Positions 24,162 to 38,914 of a stretch of DNA of 64,000 nucleotides are shown here, piece after piece. Under the pieces are notes generated by a model, which searched no databases, had not been told where the DNA came from, and saw only the letters and a list, made by a program, of their open reading frames with translations. The DNA comes from Sporobolomyces roseus (lineage: Eukaryota > Basidiomycota > Microbotryomycetes > Sporidiobolales > Sporidiobolaceae). The stretch's first letter is position 1. Each line of letters starts with the position of its first letter. The translations under genes were made by a program, and so were the position numbers. The DNA is taken from assembly GCA_016617785.1 (NCBI GenBank), contig JADILM010000009.1, forward strand, positions 1 through 64,000. The letters are read 5' to 3'.

Positions 24162-26880
24162 CTATCTAAATCCATTCCCATTTCCGTACATCCCACTCCC
24201 TCCCTGCTGCATCAAGAAAGGATTCGTTCCACCTCCTCCTCCTCCTCCCATTCCTCCAAATCCAGTAACTTGTTGTCTCAAGGCCTGCTGTTGTTGTTGC
24301 TGAGGGTAATAACCGGTGTTCTGTTGCTGTAAATGAGGTTGGGAATTCAACAAGAAAGGATTGGTTCCTCCGCCTCCTGGTCGATTCGGAGGTTGAGAGA
24401 ACTGTTGTTGTTGAGGTGGGAGAGCTGATACGAAGGAGGATGGCATTGAATTGAATGGATTCGAGGGGGATGAGGAACGTTGTTGCTGCTGAGGCTGAGC
24501 GAATTGAGGGCGAGGAGGTTGAAGTTCGTTTTGATTCGAAGAGTTGGACGAGGGGAATAAATCGAAATCGAATAAATCTTGTTCCTTCTTATTAGCTTGA
24601 GGTGAATCGAAAGGAGCGGGTGAAGAGGAGTTGGGAGGAGGAGGAGCTTGAGAATTATTGAAATCTTGTTGTAATAAAGATCGACCGAATGAAGAACTCG
24701 GTACGAATCCCGTTACTTGAGGTCTCAAAGGCTGAGGGGTCAATCCTGCTCCTTGTTGTTGAGAAAGGTTGAGAGTTGAAGAAGGTACGTAACCTGTATA
24801 TTGAGGTTTGAGGGGTTGAGGAGTCGGTCCAGCGAATGGAGAAGATGAACGATCTGGTTGAAGGAATTGAGAGGGAGGAGGAGGAGGGGCTGGGGATGAT
24901 TCACGAGCTAATAATTGTTGACCGAATGAAGAAGAGGGAGTGAAACCTGTTAATTGAGGTCGAAGAGGTTGGGGAGCGGGTTGAGGAGTGTGAGATGGAG
25001 AAGGAGATAGGGAAGTTAGGTCGTCCCAGATTGAGGTGAAGGTGTTTTGGGAGGGAGGAGGTTGAAGTTGATTCGAGGTCTGAGAGGGAGGTGGATGTTG
25101 AGGTTGAGGTTGAGCGAATTGAGTAAAGGGATTCGTTCGTTGTTGTGGTTGTTGTGGTTGTTGTTGAGGAGGAGGTTGAGCGAATTGTTGAAATTGTTGC
25201 GAAGAGTTCGATTGATTCCCATTCCCTCCCGACTGCATTCCCATCATTCCACTCGCATTCCCATACCCACCCTGAACTCCTCCACTCTGTATTCCGATCC
25301 CATTCCCCTGATTCGTTCCATTCATATTCGAAGGTGGTTGAAACATTCTCAAAAACGCATCTCCATCCATCCCTTGTCCCCCTCCTCCCGCATGACTAGC
25401 CGCATAATTCTTACTAACACTCCCAGTCATCTGAGGTTTCAAAGCCTGAGGTACCATCCCTCCTTGCATTCCGATTCCTCCCTGCTGATTCCCTCCTCCT
25501 CCGTGAATGATCCCAGCATGTTGTTCATGTAAATACCCTTTAGCGCTCCCCGTGAATTGCGGCATAAGCGGTTGTAAACCACCACCTCCCATCCCACTTC
25601 CCGCTCCAACCCCGTATTGAGCCATCGGAGTCAAACCTCCTCCATTCATCTGAGGTACTCCAACTAATCCAACACTCGCACCTCTCATTCCCAAAGCTCC
25701 CAAAGCTTGTAAAGGTACATCATCATCATCATCCTCTTCTGGACCCCAACTTGGTTCTCTAGTTAAAGCTGCCCAATCAATCGGTATCTCATATCCATTC
25801 CTCTTCAAAACTCCCTTGACGTTTCCTACCACTGCTCGACGTTTCGTTGGTGGAGGGGAGTAAGAGTCTTCTTCTGAATCTTCTGAAGAATCGGGTGGTG
25901 AAGGGATTCGAGTGGGAGGAGTTTCGGGGAATCTGACGGATTTGGGGAGACGACGAGTTGCGAGAGATTGAGATTGAGATTGAGTTTGAGTTTGAGAGAA
26001 GGAAGGGAGAATTTGTTGGCGTATTGGAAGTGGAGGTGGGGAGGTAGTTGATGAGGAAGTGAAAGCTGATTGAGCGAATGAGGATTGACGGGAAGGGAGT
26101 GTCGGAGGAGCTTGAGGTGAGCGGATTGGAGGGGGTTGATGAGAAGTTAGTTGAGAGGGAGGTAAGGAAGGTTGAGGAGTAGAAACGGGTGAAGGGTAGG
26201 CCATGAAAGTTCGGTATTCGTATTTGTTTCGAACGAATCTTTCTAGTTCGGAGTTTCTTGAATCATCGGCGTTTGGAGGTGGAGGACTACATAAGATTGT
26301 TGAGTGCTTGAGTTAGTGGGAGGACAAGAGAGGGAGGAGAAGGGAAATAACGTACGGGTTTCTTCGTTCGTCTGGATTCAGAAGTGAATTGACTTTAACA
26401 TTTCCCAATTTCCGCATGTTCTGTACGCGCACTAGGGTTCTTACTAAGTCTCGACACGAGGGGCTAAGTAGAGAAGTGAAAGCGTACATCAACTTGATCT
26501 TTTGACCAAGTATCCAAAGTCAGACTTTTGATTTTAGTGATATGACTTCCAATCTTCCTATGCATACTAGCGCACTACTCATCTCAACTTCTATCAGCTT
26601 CTAGCATCCTCGCATCCCGAGTGAGAAGAGGACAGAGGACGTACTTGTACACATAGGAATACACCTTGATCCCATGATGCCCAACGAGGAGTAGGTGATT
26701 TACAATCTGCACATTGGTTGTTTCCCGGTTGTTTTACTAACTCGAGGACTTGTCGCTATTTCATGAGAAAGAGAAGGAGGAAGGAAGGGAGAGAAGAAGG
26801 TGTAAGTGGGGGGAAACAGAGAAGGAAAAGAGAGGGAGGTGAAAGCGTACTTGTGATCGATCTGCTGCTGCTTTAGACAT
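24162..26880 (-). CDS. ArfGAP with LxxQxTG and NPF endocytic motifs (Gts1/Age2-like)
   Basis: ArfGAPs stimulate GTP hydrolysis by Arf GTPases in vesicle traffic. Five exons (26880-26851, 26755-26645, 26574-26488, 26420-26356, 26286-24162) give about 805 residues. The zinc finger is assembled across the first introns: CADC...RWASWDQGVFLC then VQ|CASMHRKIGSHITKIKS, followed by LTLDTWSKDQVD and MRKLGNVKVNSLLNP, with ERFVRNKYEYRTFM closing the domain near residue 115. The rest is low-complexity Pro/Gln/Ser/Gly. It holds six LxxQxTG sites (for example LKPQMTG, LRPQLTG, LKPQYTG, LRPQVTG), the known target of Ark/Prk actin-regulating kinases, and four NPF tripeptides, ligands of EH domains. This points to an endocytic site. 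The combination is seen in yeast coat proteins. It sits alone in the inverted-repeat core. Confidence 0.9.
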
Positions 26881-27145
26881 GTTACAAAGGGAGGGTATCG
26901 CTTGACTGAGGATGAAGGGTATCGACTGATTGATGATGACAATTCGATGCGATCTAATTCAGCGATAACACTTGAGATTGAGCTGATTCCAACTCTATAG
27001 TGAATGTAGAGTTCTAGTGACCGTAAATGAGAGTGTAGCTGAATGGATAGAAGAGTGAAAGTGTGATTTGTCAATGACGACGAAGCCGAAGAACTTTGCT
27101 GCTCTTCTCTCTCCTTCTTACCACTCACTTCCAACTCATTCAATC
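26881..27145. promoter_or_regulatory. Divergent promoter between ArfGAP gene and MCR1
   Basis: 265 bp between the ArfGAP start (26880, minus) and the MCR1 start (27146, plus). Mixed sequence with CTTTGCTGCTCTTCTCTCTCC-type pyrimidine tracts close to MCR1. No specific operator recognised. Confidence 0.4.
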
Positions 27146-28955
27146 ATGTTTGCTCGTGCATCTTCAACCCTATTCTCATCTGCTCGTAACACCGTAAGCC
27201 TATTTACCCCCTTTCCTCTCCCTCCCTCGATCGACTAATCACCTCATCCATCCCTCCAGTCTACCCGAGGATACGCTACTGCTACTCGATCAGGAGGTAT
27301 CTCTTCCACTGCCCCTTACTTCCTAGGTGCCGGTCTCGCAGGATCTCTCGCTTTCTACTATTCTACCTCATCCCAACGTTCCCTCCTCGCCGAATCCTCC
27401 CAATCCACCTCCTCCAAGAAGGAATCAGCTCTCAATCCCGACGAATTCAGATCTTTCAAACTCTCAAAAGTAATTCCTTACAATCACAACTCGTCGAGAT
27501 TCGTTTTCGATTTACCCGAGGGAACCGATAGTGGTTTGAACGTTGCGAGTGCGTTGGTAGTTAAAGCTGCAAAGGAAGGTGAAGCTTTAGGAAAGAATGG
27601 GAAACCCGTAGTTAGACCTTACACTCCTACTACCGCTCCTAACGTAGAAGGGAAACTCGTACGTCTCTCTCTCTCTTCTCAGCTCTCGACCGTTTCTTGA
27701 CGAGCTGATCGATTGTTCTTGTGATGTACAGGAGTTGTTGATCAAGCACTACCCAGGAGGAGCGATGACTGATCACATTTTCAACCTCAAAACGGGAGAA
27801 GAACTTCAATTCAAAGGTAAGCACACTCTCCTCCTCTCTTTCTTGCCGCTCTCCACTGACTTCCCCTCTCTCTGCGATGTGATCCTAATAGGTCCCATCC
27901 CCAAATTCGATTACAAACCCAACCAATTCGAAGTACGTCCCTATCCCTCCTTCTTCCTCCCTCAACTTGAACTAACCCCCTTCTTCCTTTTAGTCAATCG
28001 CATTAATCGCTGGTGGATCAGGTATCACACCAATGTGGCAAGTCTTACAATCGATTGACGCAAACTCTTCAGACAAAACAAAAGTTACTCTAATCTTCTC
28101 CAACCAAACCGAAGAGGATATTCTCCTACGCAAAGAATTCGAAGGTAAAACCTCTCTCTCGCTTCCCCCCTTTCTCTCAGGAATGAGTTACTGATGACTT
28201 GAGTGGATGAGTTTTTGATTAGATGTTCAAAACCGAAAGCCCGAACAATTCAACATTGTTTTCGCATTGGACAAACCTCCAAAGGGATGGAAAGGTGAGA
28301 CTGGATACGTCAATGCTGAGGTTGTAAAGAAGGCTTTGAGTAAGTTTGGAACGACTAGTGATAAGGGTGATAAAGTAAAAGTATTCGTTTGTGAGTCGAT
28401 CAAACTTCTATCTCTTCTTGAAAGGAAGTGGGAGGGGGAGCTGATTGATTGAATGAGAGGGAAATAGGCGGTCCTCCTGGTCAGGTTAAAGCTATTTCAG
28501 GTCCCAAGAAGGTGAGCTCACTTCTCTTCATCTCGTTCGACGCTCGTTCATTCGAAAGAGACGAAAGATGCGTGAAAAGTACATTCACTGATGACTATGG
28601 TGTACGCTACCAATAACAGTCGTTCAAGGAACAAGGACCCGTCGAAGGTGTACTCAAGGAATTGGGTTACAACGAGGAACAAGTAAGTCTAAACACTTTT
28701 TCTCTTCATTCCATTTCTCTCAAACCCACTCCTTCCTCCACGCTTCCTTCCACCTATTCGACGACCTTTCTCTCGTCCCGACTCCCTCCGATTCGCCTTG
28801 TTCCCCTGTTCATCGCCTGCCCTCATTCACGGTTCCTCATCTTCCTCCCTTACCCACTTTCGCAATCTCTCGCTACTTCCACTCGCTCCATTCCGTCGCT
28901 ACGAAGCACGTACTGACCCACTTTTGATTCGTTTGCGCAGACTTACAAGTTCTAA
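27146..28955 (+). CDS. MCR1: Mitochondrial NADH-cytochrome b5 reductase
   Basis: This FAD enzyme transfers electrons from NADH to cytochrome b5, supporting sterol and ascorbyl-radical reactions at the mitochondrial outer membrane and intermembrane space. Nine exons (27146-27193, 27260-27658, 27732-27816, 27892-27932, 27994-28144, 28223-28390, 28468-28511, 28620-28682, 28941-28955) join in frame. The N-terminus is a mitochondrial presequence ([15 protein letters not shown]) followed by a hydrophobic anchor ([14 protein letters not shown]), as in Mcr1. The FAD motif is RPYTP, the flavin/NADH motif is [10 protein letters not shown], and the NAD-binding CGPPGQ spans the exon 6/7 junction. The protein ends in F after a 15-nt last exon that includes the TAA stop. 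Intact, with INO1 downstream on the same strand. Confidence 0.94.
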
Positions 28956-29706
28956 AACCTCTTCTCGCTTTCGAATCCTATCTAGCTCTCTCTCGTTGTT
29001 TATTCTCTCTCAAAGTACATAACTCTATCAAAGGAAATTCTCATTCATCTATGCCTGATCTTCTAGAGAGCGAGCGAGAGAGAAACGACCCACTTGTGCG
29101 AAGAAACGAGAGAGTGTATGCTTCTCCTCTCGGCAATTCGTCGCCGAACCCCCCCTTTTTTTTTAAAGGAGAGAAGGACGGACGGTTTGTCGCGTTCGTT
29201 TTCTCTCTTTCTCTCTCTTTCCTTCTCACCACTTCCGTTACCCACTTTCCACTCAAGAATCAACTAGATTCTACCACCCTTTGAACGTCTGCCACCACGT
29301 TTTCAAACTCTCTACACGTACGTCCTTCTCTCTCTATCGTTTTCTGGGGCAACACGAACCTACTCCACGTTGCCCCTTCTCCCCCTCTCTCATGATAGAG
29401 TACGATGAGCTGACCTTCTCTCATTCATTGTGTACAGTCGTCGCATAACCGTTAGTCCTCCTCTTCTCTCTCTTCTCTTCGTTGTTGTGATCGATCAGAA
29501 TCGCTCAATGAGGAAATTGTTTGTTTATTATCAAATCTACAGAGCACCGCGGGTACGTCTCTGCACTCTGCATCCCTTGAATCGAGCAGTACTGATGCCA
29601 TGATTCCGAGAATGTACAGATCTCGTCGAGTCTCAGCGCCTGGTCTAAATAAATCCACTCACTAAATTCTTCTTCAACCCACAAACCTCTTTCAACCTAA
29701 CCTATC
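28956..29706 (+). promoter_or_regulatory. Long intergenic region upstream of INO1
   Basis: 751 bp. It contains a homopolymer pair CCCCCC/TTTTTTTTTT at about 29149-29164, CT-rich tracts, and candidate donor/acceptor pairs (GTACGT near 29318, ACAG near 29439) that would fit a 5'-UTR intron. I do not see a clear inositol-responsive element by eye. No coding exon supported. Confidence 0.4.
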
Positions 29707-32013
29707 ATGTCACCCGACGCGTCCTCCTTCGCTTCCTCGACCCACTCCTCCACCACTCCTCAATCCCAAGAGACCTGCGATCCTACCGCCGCTCGTCGTC
29801 TCGTCGAACCCATCCAAGTTCATTCCGACAACCTCAAGTATTCAGAGGATGAATTACTCGCCAAGTACACGTTCCACTCGTCGAATGTCAAGAAATCGAC
29901 AGATGCGAATGGTCAAGTCAAGTATGAGGTCAAACCTGTTGAGAAAGAACTCGAGTTCAAAACTCTTCGCAAGGTTCCCAAGACTGGGTGAGTTTTCAGT
30001 CTCCGCATCAACGACAACACTCGCTGATGAGGAAGAAATCTTGTATGTACAGTTTGATGTTGGTCGGATTGGGAGGTAACAATGGAACTACTCTCGTCGC
30101 TACCATCCTCGCCAACAAACATGAAATCTCTTGGGGAACTCGAGATGGAGTTCAAACTCCCAACTACCTCGGATCTTTGGTTCGTGCTTCGACCATGAGA
30201 TTGGGTCAAGATGAACAAGGTGATGATGTACACGTTCCATTGAGCGATGTTTTACCTATGGTTCACCCTAACGATTTAGTCGTGAGTGGTGACTTTCCCT
30301 GATCTGTTCCTGTCCCGAGTTGATCACATGAAGATTTCCATTCACAGGTCGGTGGATGGGATATCTCTTCCCTCTCTCTCGACAAAGCCATGCGTCGAGC
30401 TTGCGTTCTCGATTACGATCTCCAACGACAACTCACTTCCAAGATGGCCGAATACAAGCCTCTCCCCTCGATCTACTACCCAACCTTCATCAACGCGAAC
30501 CAAGAAGAACGAGCCGACAACACTCTCAAAGGAACCGACAAACAATCTCACCTCGACAAGATCCGTTCCGACATTCGAGAATTCAAATCTTCGAACGGTT
30601 TGGATCAAGTAATCGTACTCTGGACCGCAAACACCGAACGTTACTCTTCCTTACTCGATGGAGTAAACGATACAGCCGACAATTTACTCGAATCTATCAA
30701 ATCTTCTCATGAAGAAGTTTCACCCTCTACTATTTTCGCAGTAGCTTCCATCCTCGAAGGTGTACCCTTCATTAATGGTGCTCCTCAAAACACTTTCGTT
30801 CCCGGTTGTATCGAATTGGCTGAAAGAGAGAAGGCTTTCATTGGTGGTGACGATTTCAAATCTGGTCAAACTAAAGTTAAGAGTGTTCTTGCTGAATACT
30901 TGGTCAACGCTGGTATCAAGGTCAGTACTCTACACACTCTCTCTCGAACGTTTTGAGTGGTCGTCGTCGTCGTTAAGAGAGAAGAAACTGACTTTTTTTT
31001 TCGATTTTCTGGAATTTTTAGCCTCGTCTCATCGCTTCTTACAACCACCTCGGAAACAACGGTGAGCACTCCCTTTCCTCTATCACTGACAACTCTGCGA
31101 GAACTAGGGCTAAGACGTCGTCGTTGTAACCCCAGATGGAAAGAATTTGAACGCACAAGCTCAATTCCGTTCGAAAGAGATATCCAAGTCCTCTGTCGTT
31201 GACGGTACGCTGCCTCCCTCTCCCTGCTCCGTCGTCGTCGTCGTCGTCGATACTGATTCTCGTTTCTTTTCGAAATCAATAGACATGGTTGAAGCGAACC
31301 ACCTTCTCTACAAGCCTCTCGCCGAGAAGGAAGCCGATTCGAAAGATGGTTTCGTCAAGGGTAAACAAACTGAACATCCCGATCACTGCGTCGTAATCAA
31401 ATAGTACGTTTCAGCGCTTCCTACTCGATCACTTCCCTTGAGGATGAAGCTGATCGCAGTTCGTCGTTGTAAACGTACAGCATGCCCGCTTGTGGAGATG
31501 ACAAGAAAGCTATCGACGATTACACTTCCGAGATTGGAATGGGAGGACGCAACACCCTCGCAATTTACAACACTGTACGTTTACTGGCTTTGACACATCC
31601 TCTTGATTCACAGGAGCTGATGCTCTGAGCATTGTTCGTACAGTGCCAGGATTCCCTCCTCGCTACTCCCCTCATCATCGATCTCTGCCTCCTCGCAGAA
31701 TTGATGACTCGAGTTACCTACCGCGAAGAATCATCGAAATCTGGTGAATTCGAGAAACTCTACTCTGTACTAGGTCTCCTCTCCTACATGCTCAAGGTAC
31801 GCATTCTCTCTCACTCTCATCGTTCTCACTTCTTTTTGAGACTGATGAAGTTCATGATTTGTCGTACAGGCTCCCTTGACGAAACCTGGTAAACCCCCAA
31901 TCAACTCGCTGAACCGTCAACGTCAAGCACTCGAGGCATTCTTGAGAGCTTGTTTGGGACTTCAACCCGTTTCGGATTTGATCAATTTCACTCAGATGGA
32001 GGTCTCCGCTTAA
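29707..32013 (+). CDS. INO1: Inositol-3-phosphate synthase
   Basis: The enzyme converts glucose 6-phosphate to 1D-myo-inositol 3-phosphate with NAD as cofactor, the first step of inositol and phosphatidylinositol synthesis in the cytosol. Nine exons (29707-29987, 30053-30281, 30348-30920, 31022-31061, 31136-31204, 31283-31403, 31481-31574, 31644-31796, 31870-32013) join in frame. The dinucleotide-binding loop is [11 protein letters not shown], split at an intron. Further family signatures are [16 protein letters not shown], the [14 protein letters not shown] segment, [10 protein letters not shown], and [10 protein letters not shown] close to the C-terminal catalytic region. The first ~60 residues are a Ser/Thr-rich fungal extension. 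The gene ends in TAA, evidence that TAA works as a stop in this genome. Intact single copy in the inverted-repeat core. Confidence 0.96.
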
Positions 32014-32665
32014 ATCTCGCCCTCTTCCCTCTCCTCTCTATTCTCGTTTAGTGCCCTTCTTCTCTTTCTCTTTTCTTGATAGAGATCTTGTTCCTTTCCC
32101 TGTTTGTGGTAGTTGAGGCAGGGAGGTAGTCGTTTCTCACGAGTTGAAAATTGTTGAAAACACTGAGTTCTCTCAGCAAACTTTCTTTGTTGCCATCAAG
32201 AGCGACTCTGATAAAAGTGATTGCTTCGTCGTCGTTGTCGAGCCGTCGGGACATCGCTCGTATCGTCGACCCAGACAGAGACTTGTCGTCACCGCGCGAG
32301 AGAAGCGTATTTTTGGCGAAGTTGTCGTTCATGCTCCGACGAATGATGCCGAGTGGAATGCTCGAAGAGAACCGCTACGTCGAGAGAAGCGCTCGAGATG
32401 CCGACGTAAGCCTGTACAGCGAGACAATGAGAACTGAACGAGAGCAAAATCTCGAAAGAAGAATTCTGCGAAAGAGAAAGAGGTTAACAGTCAAGTTCTG
32501 CGTGAGTGAGTGAGCTGGAGCGGCAAGTAGAGAATAGGTACTGATGGATTCGTTACAGCAGAACGGATTCAAACAAGTACAGAAAGGGTAAACGTTTCGA
32601 AAAGCACCAAATCCTGTCTTCGCACACGTGTTTCCCTCTCCTTTTGCGACATATCCTTGATCCTC
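32014..32665. other. Intergenic region, no gene seen
   Basis: 652 bp between convergent INO1 and F-box-like gene C. The open frames here are short, overlap on both strands and have no splice pattern. It presumably contains both 3' UTRs. Confidence 0.4.
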
Positions 32666-34027
32666 TCAATCTTCCCTCGAACAGAACCTATCCTCCATCC
32701 AGTTTCCCCAATTCTTCGATTTCATCCATTCGACTTTGATCCCCTTTTCCTTCTCCAAATCCTCTACACCGAAGAGGAAGTTGTCCCTACCGATTTCCTT
32801 GAGATCCCAAGATTCGTGTAGCTCCACGAGATGAAGAGTTCTGAGTTGGGGTGGTGCATGATGGAGGAAGGTACGCCAGGTGAGGTCCAGAGGCAATTTG
32901 GGTCCTATAGCGAATTCCTTCAACTTGATAGGTAGACCTCCAGCGAAAGGCTCTTTGCAGAACAGCCTCGAGAACATGCGTTCATCGTTCTCGAAGTTGA
33001 GGGTGAGGGAACAGAGGTGAGGAAGGTATTTGCAGGATTTGAGGAAAGGGTCGAAAGATGCTGAATAAGCGTGAGCGAGCAGACAATGAGATGACTGACC
33101 ATCGACGGTAATGACTAGTTGTTCGAGGCTTCGTACCTTGTCGAGAGGTATGAGAGGAGTTTCGCCGTCAAAGTCGAGATGGAGGTAACGAAGAGTGAGG
33201 GAAGAAGGATTGATGTAAAACTCGAGATCACGAGGATAAGTGTGACGAGTGACGTAGAGACGCGTGAGACGAAGTTTGAGACGAGAACCGGAAGAAGGTG
33301 CGTGAAGTTCGCCTTTGAAAGTCGTGAGATGTTTGAGCGAGTTGAGGAGATGGAATGTTTCGATGGGTCTGAAGCGGACTTGAGGGAGAGCGAGGGATTC
33401 GAGCTGTTGAGTACGAGAGAGAATGACACGAAGGAACATGAGGTCGTCGGGCATTTTGGCGTTCTTTTCTGATTCCCACCAGTTCTCTCCTTCGTCCTTG
33501 AACCAAATCTTCTTGATGTTCTCCAATAGTCTGATCAATCCACCAATCTGAACCGAGTCGTCTGAGAGTGGAGGACGATTGGCGAACGAGACGTAGACCT
33601 CCTTGACGAGAAGAGCGAGATGTTTGATTTCGACTAGAGTTTCGAACAGTTTCAATCCTTTCTCGACTTTGTCCGCATTGTCCGGCCTCCGAGCAATGAC
33701 GACTCGAGGATTCGTGCAGAGGTAGAGGTTCAAGGACGAATAGAGGAATTCTCGAGCAACCGGGAGGAAGGGACGATTGACGAGACAAAGTCGAGCGAAA
33801 GTCGACTTTTCTTCATCGTAGGAAGCGTGTGAGATCTTGCTGACGATATCGTAGATGATTTCGGGAGGTAGATAAGGGCAAGGAGTAGGAGGGGAAGTGG
33901 GACGAGAAATAGGAGATCTAGAAGAGGGGGAGTGAGCGAGAACGACTTAAGGAATGGGAGCCGCTGCTTACTGCTCAGAGGCATCTTGTATCTCGATCTG
34001 ATTCATCTGAGCTGTAGCTTGATCCAT
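32666..34027 (-). CDS. F-box-like/LRR protein, family member C
   Basis: Exon 1 (34027-33972, MDQATAQMNQIEIQDASE) and exon 2 (33917-32666) are joined by a GTAAGC...TAG intron at the same position and phase as in member B. The F-box-like region reads CPYLPPEIIYDIVSKI with RLCLVNRPFLPVAREFLYSS after it. The rest has LRR-like stretches (LESLALPQVRF, TLRYLHLDF, LEQLVITV, LCSLTLNF) and ends in a tail around WGNWMEDRF. It is open over its full length, unlike B. Proteins of this build usually act as substrate receptors of SCF ubiquitin ligases, but no substrate can be inferred. It shares its promoter region with CK2 copy 2. Confidence 0.75.
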
Positions 34028-34584
34028 TCTCGAGTTGTAGTGAAGCGAGGGACAAGGCGAAACAGAACTGGAAGAGGAAGAGCGAGGACAGCTGGCGAGG
34101 ACTCAGGACTTGCTAGAGTAGATCTTGAGATCTTATTCTATTGCTGTAGTCGTTCACTTGTGGCTCAGAGCAGAGTTGATGGAAATTAAGTGAGGGGAAA
34201 AAGTGAAAGAGTTTCGCTTGCTCTTTCAACCTCTTACCAACACCTATCGATCTCAGAATAGTCTCAGAGGTACCTTAGAGCGTCTATTTACAAGCTACAT
34301 ACCTCGCCAGCTCACTGGAATGGCTTCCTCTGGCTCAGTCCCCCTTTTCTCGCTCTGTCTCCCGCTTCGACAGCTCTACCTCTCGACTCACGACCTCAAT
34401 ACGCTTCTCAATGACAGTAGAATGATGCTCAGACTGCTCTCTATGTCTTACAAGTAGTCCGGTCAATCCGTCGGAGTTTGAGATTTTCGCTCAGTCTCTC
34501 TCTCTTTCCGCCCTTTCTCCTCTCTCTTCTCTTCATCTCACTCTATACTGCTATCATCAAGTTCTACATTCGTTCGAATAGAAG
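34028..34584. promoter_or_regulatory. Divergent promoter between F-box-like gene C and CK2 copy 2
   Basis: 557 bp, mirror counterpart of 21988-22554. Shared blocks include the CCAACACCTATCGATCTCAG stretch at about 34240-34258. The length is almost the same as in the left arm, so the duplication included the whole divergent promoter. Confidence 0.5.
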
Positions 34585-36933
<2,349 letters not shown>

Positions 36934-36962
36934 GGTTCTGAGCGACCAATCTCTACTTTGCG

Positions 36963-37241
36963 TCACCTCACATGGAGTATAGTAAAATAGGAAGGGAAAG
37001 GAGTGGTTTTCGTGTTGTCGTTGATTTTCTTGTTTGTACAAATCGAACCTCCTTGCGGTACGTGGAGACCAGGTCCAATCCTCTTTGCTTCAGCGAGCTG
37101 ATTGATTCCGTATCCATCATACAGCTTGGGTGCTGAGGTCATTTCAAACGCGCTCGAATCGAAGATTGCGAATTGATAGGACGCGTGAGTTCGTCTTCCT
37201 CGCGCATCGCTTGCTGTACTAAGCTGATGCTTGAGAGACAC
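36963..37241 (-). CDS. Doubtful small ORF downstream of CK2 copy 2
   Basis: A 92-codon frame opposite to CK2 (its longest form starts at a non-ATG codon; the internal ATG before TSAPKLYDGYG is possible). The sequence is moderately protein-like and has no recognised domain. It sits between the 3' ends of CK2 copy 2 and the dioxygenase gene. It may be 3' UTR sequence or a fragment. Confidence 0.15.
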   Translation of the reverse strand: MSLKHQLSTASDARGRRTHASYQFAIFDSSAFEMTSAPKLYDGYGINQLAEAKRIGPGLHVPQGGSICTNKKINDNTKTTPFPSYFTILHVR

Positions 37242-37484
37242 TCGTCACAGCTATTGGCTATCGCTAGTTGAGCGATACATCAAGCGCACAACGTAAGAGA
37301 TTGACGTCGAGGATCTTTTCTGATGTAGCTTGAGAGAATTTTGTAACTTAGTTTCTGTCTTCTCTTAGAACTCGATCGACATCGTCACGCTCTTCGAGAG
37401 TTCCTTGCTGCTGTATTGGGCCAGCAAAGTCAAATCAACGGAGCAATCGGAAGTATCATTTCCAAATCGACGCTTCTTTGCAGC

Positions 37485-38914
37485 TCAAACGCCAAACACT
37501 ACAGTCTTCGCACCCCACAGCCCGCAGACAACCTTAGCTCTCTTCCCTTGATCCTCTTCAGCTTTCCTACTAGCTCCAGCCGCGATGTAGATCGGTACGA
37601 AGTGTTCCTCTCTCGGATGAGCCAATCTGAACGCTTCGTGTTTCGTCAGAGAGTCGAGAGCTGCAGATCGTTCTGCGGAGCTTGTCGAGGCAGGAAGAGA
37701 GAAGGCGGATAGGAGGGAGGATTCGAAGGCATGGTAAGGAGGTTTGGCGGTTGAAGGTGAGAAAGCTGAGAAGTCGCGCTGTAGCGTGAACGGACATGGC
37801 GGACGTCAGTATGGGGGATTCTTGAATGACAGATCTGACGAGCTGATGAATAGCTCAAACAGAGATGAAAGCGAGACTTACGAAAGTATGAATCGTGAGA
37901 CCGCCAGCGATGATGAGAACTCCCTCACTCCTCAGCGGTTCCAACGCTTCACCAAGCGATCTCTGCGCCGTTGTTGAGAGGTCTGAAGGTATCGATACCT
38001 GGATCAGAAACGGAAGGTATCCTCAGCTATTGAACGAGAAACGAATGCGAGAAAAGCTTTACCTGAACGATTGGAACTGGCGCTTCTTCTCCAAACATTA
38101 ACCTGAAAGGTACAAAGACTCCATGATCTGTTCGAGCGTCAACAAGCGCTGAGTCGAATTCGTGCCTTCGTGTGCGAGTGAACAGAAGCGAACTCACCTA
38201 AACCAGGTCCGTCGAATCCTCTCCCATCTCTACCCCTCGATTCCAGCTTCGTCGTCAATCTCGACTCCTTGATTCCAGCTTTCTGCAAAAGCTCGACAAC
38301 TTGACGAGAAAGCTGAGCATCTCCCGAGGAACGAAACTTGATCTTGTACAATTCGTCGGGGAAGCCAAAGACTGCAAAACGGTGTCAAACGATTGTCAGA
38401 TACTCCGCATAGTCAGGGCAGAGCGTTAATGTCTCGTTCCGGCGCTCGCGTCACAGCTCGTGGAGAATCAGGAGGAGGTTGAGGACTCACAATCGTACAA
38501 TAACGGATTCTCCTCCCCATAATCCGTCACTCTCCCTCCACCCTCCGTCTCAAAATGTGCCGAGAGTACGACGATAGCTTTCGGTCTATACTTCTCCATC
38601 AATACCGGTCCCAAGTCCTGTAAGAATTGCGAGAGTAATCCATCTGGACCTTGGATTTCACCGAGAGTCTCTAGCATCGGCGAATCTTTCGCGAGATGAG
38701 GCGGGAGGAGTAACATCGGTTCTATAGAAGTGTTTGTGAAAGGTTTCAGTGATCCGTATTGAGTGAAACGAGCGGGATCTTGCAAGAAAGATCGGAACTT
38801 ACGACCATGAGCGAGGAAGACACTAGGGATTTTTCCATCGTTCTGTTCTAGCGTGGGTAAACTCTCCAGGTCTTTCTTCCACTCCCCGCGAGTGTTGAGG
38901 ATCTGTGAAGCCAT
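37485..38914 (-). CDS. LigB-type extradiol ring-cleavage dioxygenase (4,5-DOPA dioxygenase-like)
   Basis: Class III extradiol dioxygenases open catechol-type rings with non-haem Fe(II). Six exons (38914-38803, 38721-38491, 38371-38198, 38127-38063, 37998-37882, 37778-37485) join in frame to 330 residues, typical of the LigB/DODA family. The metal-binding and active-site histidines are in SVFLAHG, VVLSAHFET and DHGVFVPF. Other family segments are ENPLLYDF, FPDELYKIKF, IIAGGLTIHTF and a C-terminal HPREEHFVPIY. In the 330-residue model the start is the ATG at 38914. The same frame continues upstream with a hydrophobic helix and an ATG at 39184 but is cut by TAA at 39143-39145 (see findings). The substrate is unknown; in fungi such enzymes act on plant phenolics or DOPA-like pigments. 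Confidence 0.88.
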
